From positions 520,936 to 584,935 of the forward strand of contig NZ_JBFMKQ010000004.1 in NCBI RefSeq assembly GCF_040786285.1: 64,000 bases of DNA, read 5' to 3'. The DNA is from Aquimarina sp040786285. GTDB lineage: Bacteria; Bacteroidota; Bacteroidia; Flavobacteriales; Flavobacteriaceae. The position numbers and the translations under genes were made by a program. The notes under the pieces were generated by a model. That model saw only the letters and a program-made list of their open reading frames with translations. It made no database searches and was not told the origin of the DNA. This document shows, piece after piece, positions 63,579 through 64,000 of the stretch; the first letter of the stretch is position 1; each line of letters starts with the position of its first letter.

Positions 63579-63608
63579 TTGTTGGATTAAAAAAGGGTTG
63601 TATGTTTG
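63579..63608 (+). promoter_or_regulatory. Strong tandem promoter P1 of the putative rRNA operon
   Basis: TTG (63579-63581) and TATGTTTG (63601-63608) are 19 bases apart and fit the Bacteroidota consensus. The bases after the -7 box, CACCCGC, are identical to those of P2. Confidence 0.75.
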
Positions 63609-63703
63609 CACCCGCAAAAAGGGGGTTCTTTTTGCGATGTTCATTGAGAATTTAGGGCTTGGCTTACTCAGAAAAACTTTTTTCAAAATAATTTTCAAAA
63701 AGT

Positions 63704-63734
63704 TTTGGTGGTTTAAAAAGGGGTTGTATATTTG
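63704..63734 (+). promoter_or_regulatory. Strong tandem promoter P2 of the putative rRNA operon
   Basis: TTTG (63704-63707) and TATATTTG (63727-63734) are 19 bases apart, and CACCCGC follows as in P1. The AAAAAGGGGTTG stretch before the -7 box also matches P1, so the two look like a duplicated promoter module. Confidence 0.78.
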
Positions 63735-64000
63735 CACCCGCTTTGAGAGATAAGCGACGTTCATAGGAGTATTAATTACGATGGTTTGGGAGTGTTTAGG
63801 ATACTTTTTTAGGGTTCGATTCCTTAGGTAATAGCAAGAGTAGGGGGTACTATTAATAGTGGTTATTCTTTACTAATTAAAAGTTCATTGATATATTGAT
63901 TGACAGCGCGTATTAAACTAGAGATAGTTTATACAAAGAATAAAGACTAGAGACATCATAGAGATACGATTATAATTCCGTTGTATTGTTTTGAATATTA
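63735..64000 (+). other. Leader of a putative rRNA operon; 16S gene would begin beyond the window
   Basis: No ORF or tRNA is visible. AAGTTCATTGATATATTG near 63881-63898 resembles the boxA-like antitermination sequence common in bacterial rRNA leaders and spacers (GTTCATTGA type). No conserved 16S 5' end (GAGTTTGATC) occurs in this window, so the identity rests on the promoters and leader only. Confidence 0.55.

Noticed and set aside
63567..63764. Minus-strand ORF of 65 residues across the rRNA promoters
   Set aside because: It covers both promoter modules, repeats internally because of them, and has no protein-like features.
63735..64000. Possible tRNA gene in the right-end leader
   Set aside because: No cloverleaf with a T-loop GGTTCGAATCC-like motif could be found; a GGTTCGATTCC-like stretch near 63813 lacks matching stems.

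Overview
The window looks like chromosome from a member of the Flavobacteriaceae (phylum Bacteroidota), probably marine. The basis is low GC content, many proteins typical of the group (DUF5606, Bacteroidota OstA-like protein, tandem DUF368 proteins, DUF349 protein, nucleoid-associated protein), two proteins with type IX secretion C-terminal signals, and promoters that fit the Bacteroidota consensus TTG-N17-23-TAnnTTTG. The genus cannot be fixed from the sequence alone. I saw no prophage, plasmid, insertion sequence, CRISPR array or tRNA; this is mostly core chromosome.

Layout. Positions 1-16.5 kb hold the 3' end of a molybdopterin oxidoreductase, a CHMI-like isomerase, an adenosine/adenine deaminase, uvrB, a large T9SS type B protein, an ABC-2 transporter pair, an uncharacterised protein with a kinase-like catalytic motif (9.7-10.7 kb), a TauE/SafE permease, a nucleoid-associated protein, heme A synthase, a CCA-adding-type enzyme and a Sua5/YrdC enzyme. 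Between heme A synthase and the CCA enzyme lies a repeat-rich patch: an inverted pair of REP-like sequences and 17 perfect copies of a 7-bp unit that runs into the 3' end of the CCA gene. Positions 16.5-23.6 kb hold an orphan lipoprotein with a recognisable promoter and a LytTR-type direct-repeat operator, then an envelope-glycan cluster (two GT4, two GT2, a WaaP/Kdo-kinase-like protein, one GT9).

Positions 23.6-34 kb carry housekeeping genes: dapD, ruvX-def-DUF5606, pyrG-yidC, a YwqK/MORN-like protein, mnmA, a nitronate monooxygenase/FabK-like flavoprotein and mazG, many bounded by clear terminator hairpins. Positions 34-37.5 kb encode a secreted multimodular alpha-amylase with a T9SS type A tail. 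Positions 37.7-50.2 kb contain a methyltransferase, a DUF349 protein with internal 159-bp repeats, aroE with two DUF368 undecaprenyl-phosphate-translocase-like paralogues, a TPR protein, a class III aminotransferase, an OstA-like protein and a PD40 propeller protein. Positions 50.3-59.8 kb contain purA-fur-relA/spoT, a Ste24-like protease, an RNA methyltransferase and a two-gene unit of a small histidine-rich membrane protein plus a soluble hybrid histidine kinase.

The right end holds the thrS-infC-rpmI-rplT translation operon on the minus strand. infC appears to start at AUA, with an in-frame stop two codons upstream. The last 0.7 kb carries two near-identical strong promoters in tandem and a long leader, which I read as the start of a ribosomal RNA operon whose 16S gene lies beyond the window.
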